From Allorhodopirellula heiligendammensis (lineage in GTDB: Bacteria; Planctomycetota; Planctomycetia; Pirellulales; Pirellulaceae): a DNA stretch of 64,000 bases. The translations under genes were made by a program, and so were the position numbers. The notes beneath the pieces are model-generated. The model saw only the letters and a program-made list of their open reading frames with translations. It was not told where the DNA came from and made no database searches. Below are positions 63,384-64,000 of this stretch, piece after piece. Position 1 is the first letter of the stretch. Each line of letters starts with the position of its first letter. The stretch is taken from NCBI RefSeq assembly GCF_007860105.1, contig NZ_SJPU01000003.1, positions 558,001 through 622,000 of the forward strand, read 5' to 3'.

Positions 63384-64000
63384 GCCGCGATCTCACGTGC
63401 TTTCAAGGTAAAATAACTGATTAGGAATGCGAGCAGGACGTAACCAAAGGTGGCTACGGTGTGGCGAGCCAATAACGCGCCGAAAATATCGAAACCTGAC
63501 GCTGCGTATTCCGCGGTGTTGACCATTTTGGGGAGGTTGGGCAGCGATGTGGCGAGCGCGTCGAGCGTGTAGACAATGCCGGCATCGACCGTTTTGATCA
63601 CCGTTGCCGTCACGCTGTCCACGTCCAACTGGGTCGTCATCGCATCTTGCTTGGCTAACCGCACGACGGACTCGATCGGTCCGCCCCCCGCGTTCTGACC
63701 AATGTCGATGTGATAGCGAGTGTTGTAGATCTGCTCGGCCGAGAACCCTAACAGCACGCATACGGCGGTGGCCACCATCGCGACCGGACCGGTCAAAAAG
63801 GTGCTGAACATGACGCCGAACGCCGTCACCATGATCATCTGCAACCAAATCGAGATATAGGCCTTGGTGAGGTTCCAGGCGAATGCATGGTCGGTCGGCC
63901 GCAAGTAGACGCTGGCGGGGGTCATCCCGAGGTATTGTGCGTCATCGAGACAGCGAATCACCACGGTCATGTTCCCGTTTTCATCGACGAGATCCTCAAA
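63380..64000 (-). CDS. ABC-2-type transporter permease (N-terminal part off window)
   Basis: The frame is open to the right edge, so this is the C-terminal 206 residues. It has a leading segment IRCLDDAQYLGMTPASVYLR and then membrane helices (about residues 50-95: ISIWLQMIMVTAFGVMFSTFL and GPVAMVATAVCVLLGF). An external loop of about 80 residues follows, with a last membrane helix near 175-195 (FGYVLLAFLISYF). The layout fits an ABC-2 or lipoprotein-export-like permease. It precedes the IRE-type gene with a 4-nt overlap. The ATPase should lie to the right of this window. Confidence 0.65.
   Translation of the reverse strand, partial: FEDLVDENGNMTVVIRCLDDAQYLGMTPASVYLRPTDHAFAWNLTKAYISIWLQMIMVTAFGVMFSTFLTGPVAMVATAVCVLLGFSAEQIYNTRYHIDIGQNAGGGPIESVVRLAKQDAMTTQLDVDSVTATVIKTVDAGIVYTLDALATSLPNLPKMVNTAEYAASGFDIFGALLARHTVATFGYVLLAFLISYFTLKAREIAA

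Noticed and set aside
1-64000. tRNA, rRNA or transposase genes
   Set aside because: I looked for cloverleaf-type TTCGA loops, rRNA-like stretches and transposase motifs in the gaps and saw none; a tRNAscan or Infernal run would settle it.

Overview
The window looks like a chromosomal segment of a planctomycete, most likely a Rhodopirellula-like member of the Pirellulaceae. This is inferred from gene families, not from a marker gene. The indicators are a PVC-type dehydrogenase/HEAT/CxxCH giant protein, a MoxR-DUF58-VWA operon, a DUF6655-like lipoprotein, a Ser/Thr kinase with an extracytoplasmic sensor, an acidic-tailed protein of the kind labelled 'IRE' in Rhodopirellula, a Cys-rich BBP2-type porin and a ThuA-like secreted protein. 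I found no rRNA, tRNA, CRISPR array, intact insertion sequence or replication origin.

Layout. 1-3547 (minus): an operon of one M48 membrane protease and three AIM24/TIGR00266 paralogues; the last runs off the left edge and carries an N-terminal zinc ribbon. 3702-5490 (plus): a ribosome hibernation factor and a polytopic membrane protein, separated by a perfect hairpin. 5509-7730 (minus): a TrmH-type RNA methyltransferase overlapping an AMP-forming ligase. 7957-11359 (plus): an unknown secreted or anchored protein and a TolC-type outer-membrane lipoprotein. 11438-15940 (minus): a Ser/Thr kinase fused to a urea/amide-type solute-binding sensor, followed by GlgX. 16063-17255 (minus): decayed pieces of a phosphoketolase and an RND pump. 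17266-18936 (minus): a lipoprotein with FlgI-like and HEAT-like regions.

19155-28600 (plus): MoxR ATPase, DUF58 protein, two VWA membrane proteins, a small membrane protein and a transglutaminase. 29021-34169 (plus): a carbohydrate island of GH130, GT4 fused to a glycosidase-like domain, and GH130. 34399-44283 (plus): a tightly packed respiratory operon with cytochrome c oxidase subunits II, I and III, a membrane protein, a dihaem cytochrome c, a Rieske protein, a cytochrome b/c fusion, a CtaG/ferredoxin-type fusion and a small anchored protein. It can encode a quinol:cytochrome c reductase and a haem-copper oxidase as one electron-transfer unit together with a possible copper assembly factor.

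44280-64000: porin (minus); PVC-type haem dehydrogenase (plus); methyltransferase-like protein and gamma-class carbonic anhydrase (minus); ThuA-like protein, DUF6655-like lipoprotein, GYF_2 mini-protein, a 1586-residue VWA protein with a Gly-Met repeat, a small lipoprotein and a DUF1992 protein (plus); and at the right edge an ABC-2-type permease followed by the IRE-type membrane protein (minus). The most unusual items are the kinase/solute-binding fusion, the CtaG/4Fe-4S fusion in the respiratory operon, the triplicated AIM24 genes behind a protease, and the scrambled pseudogene patch.
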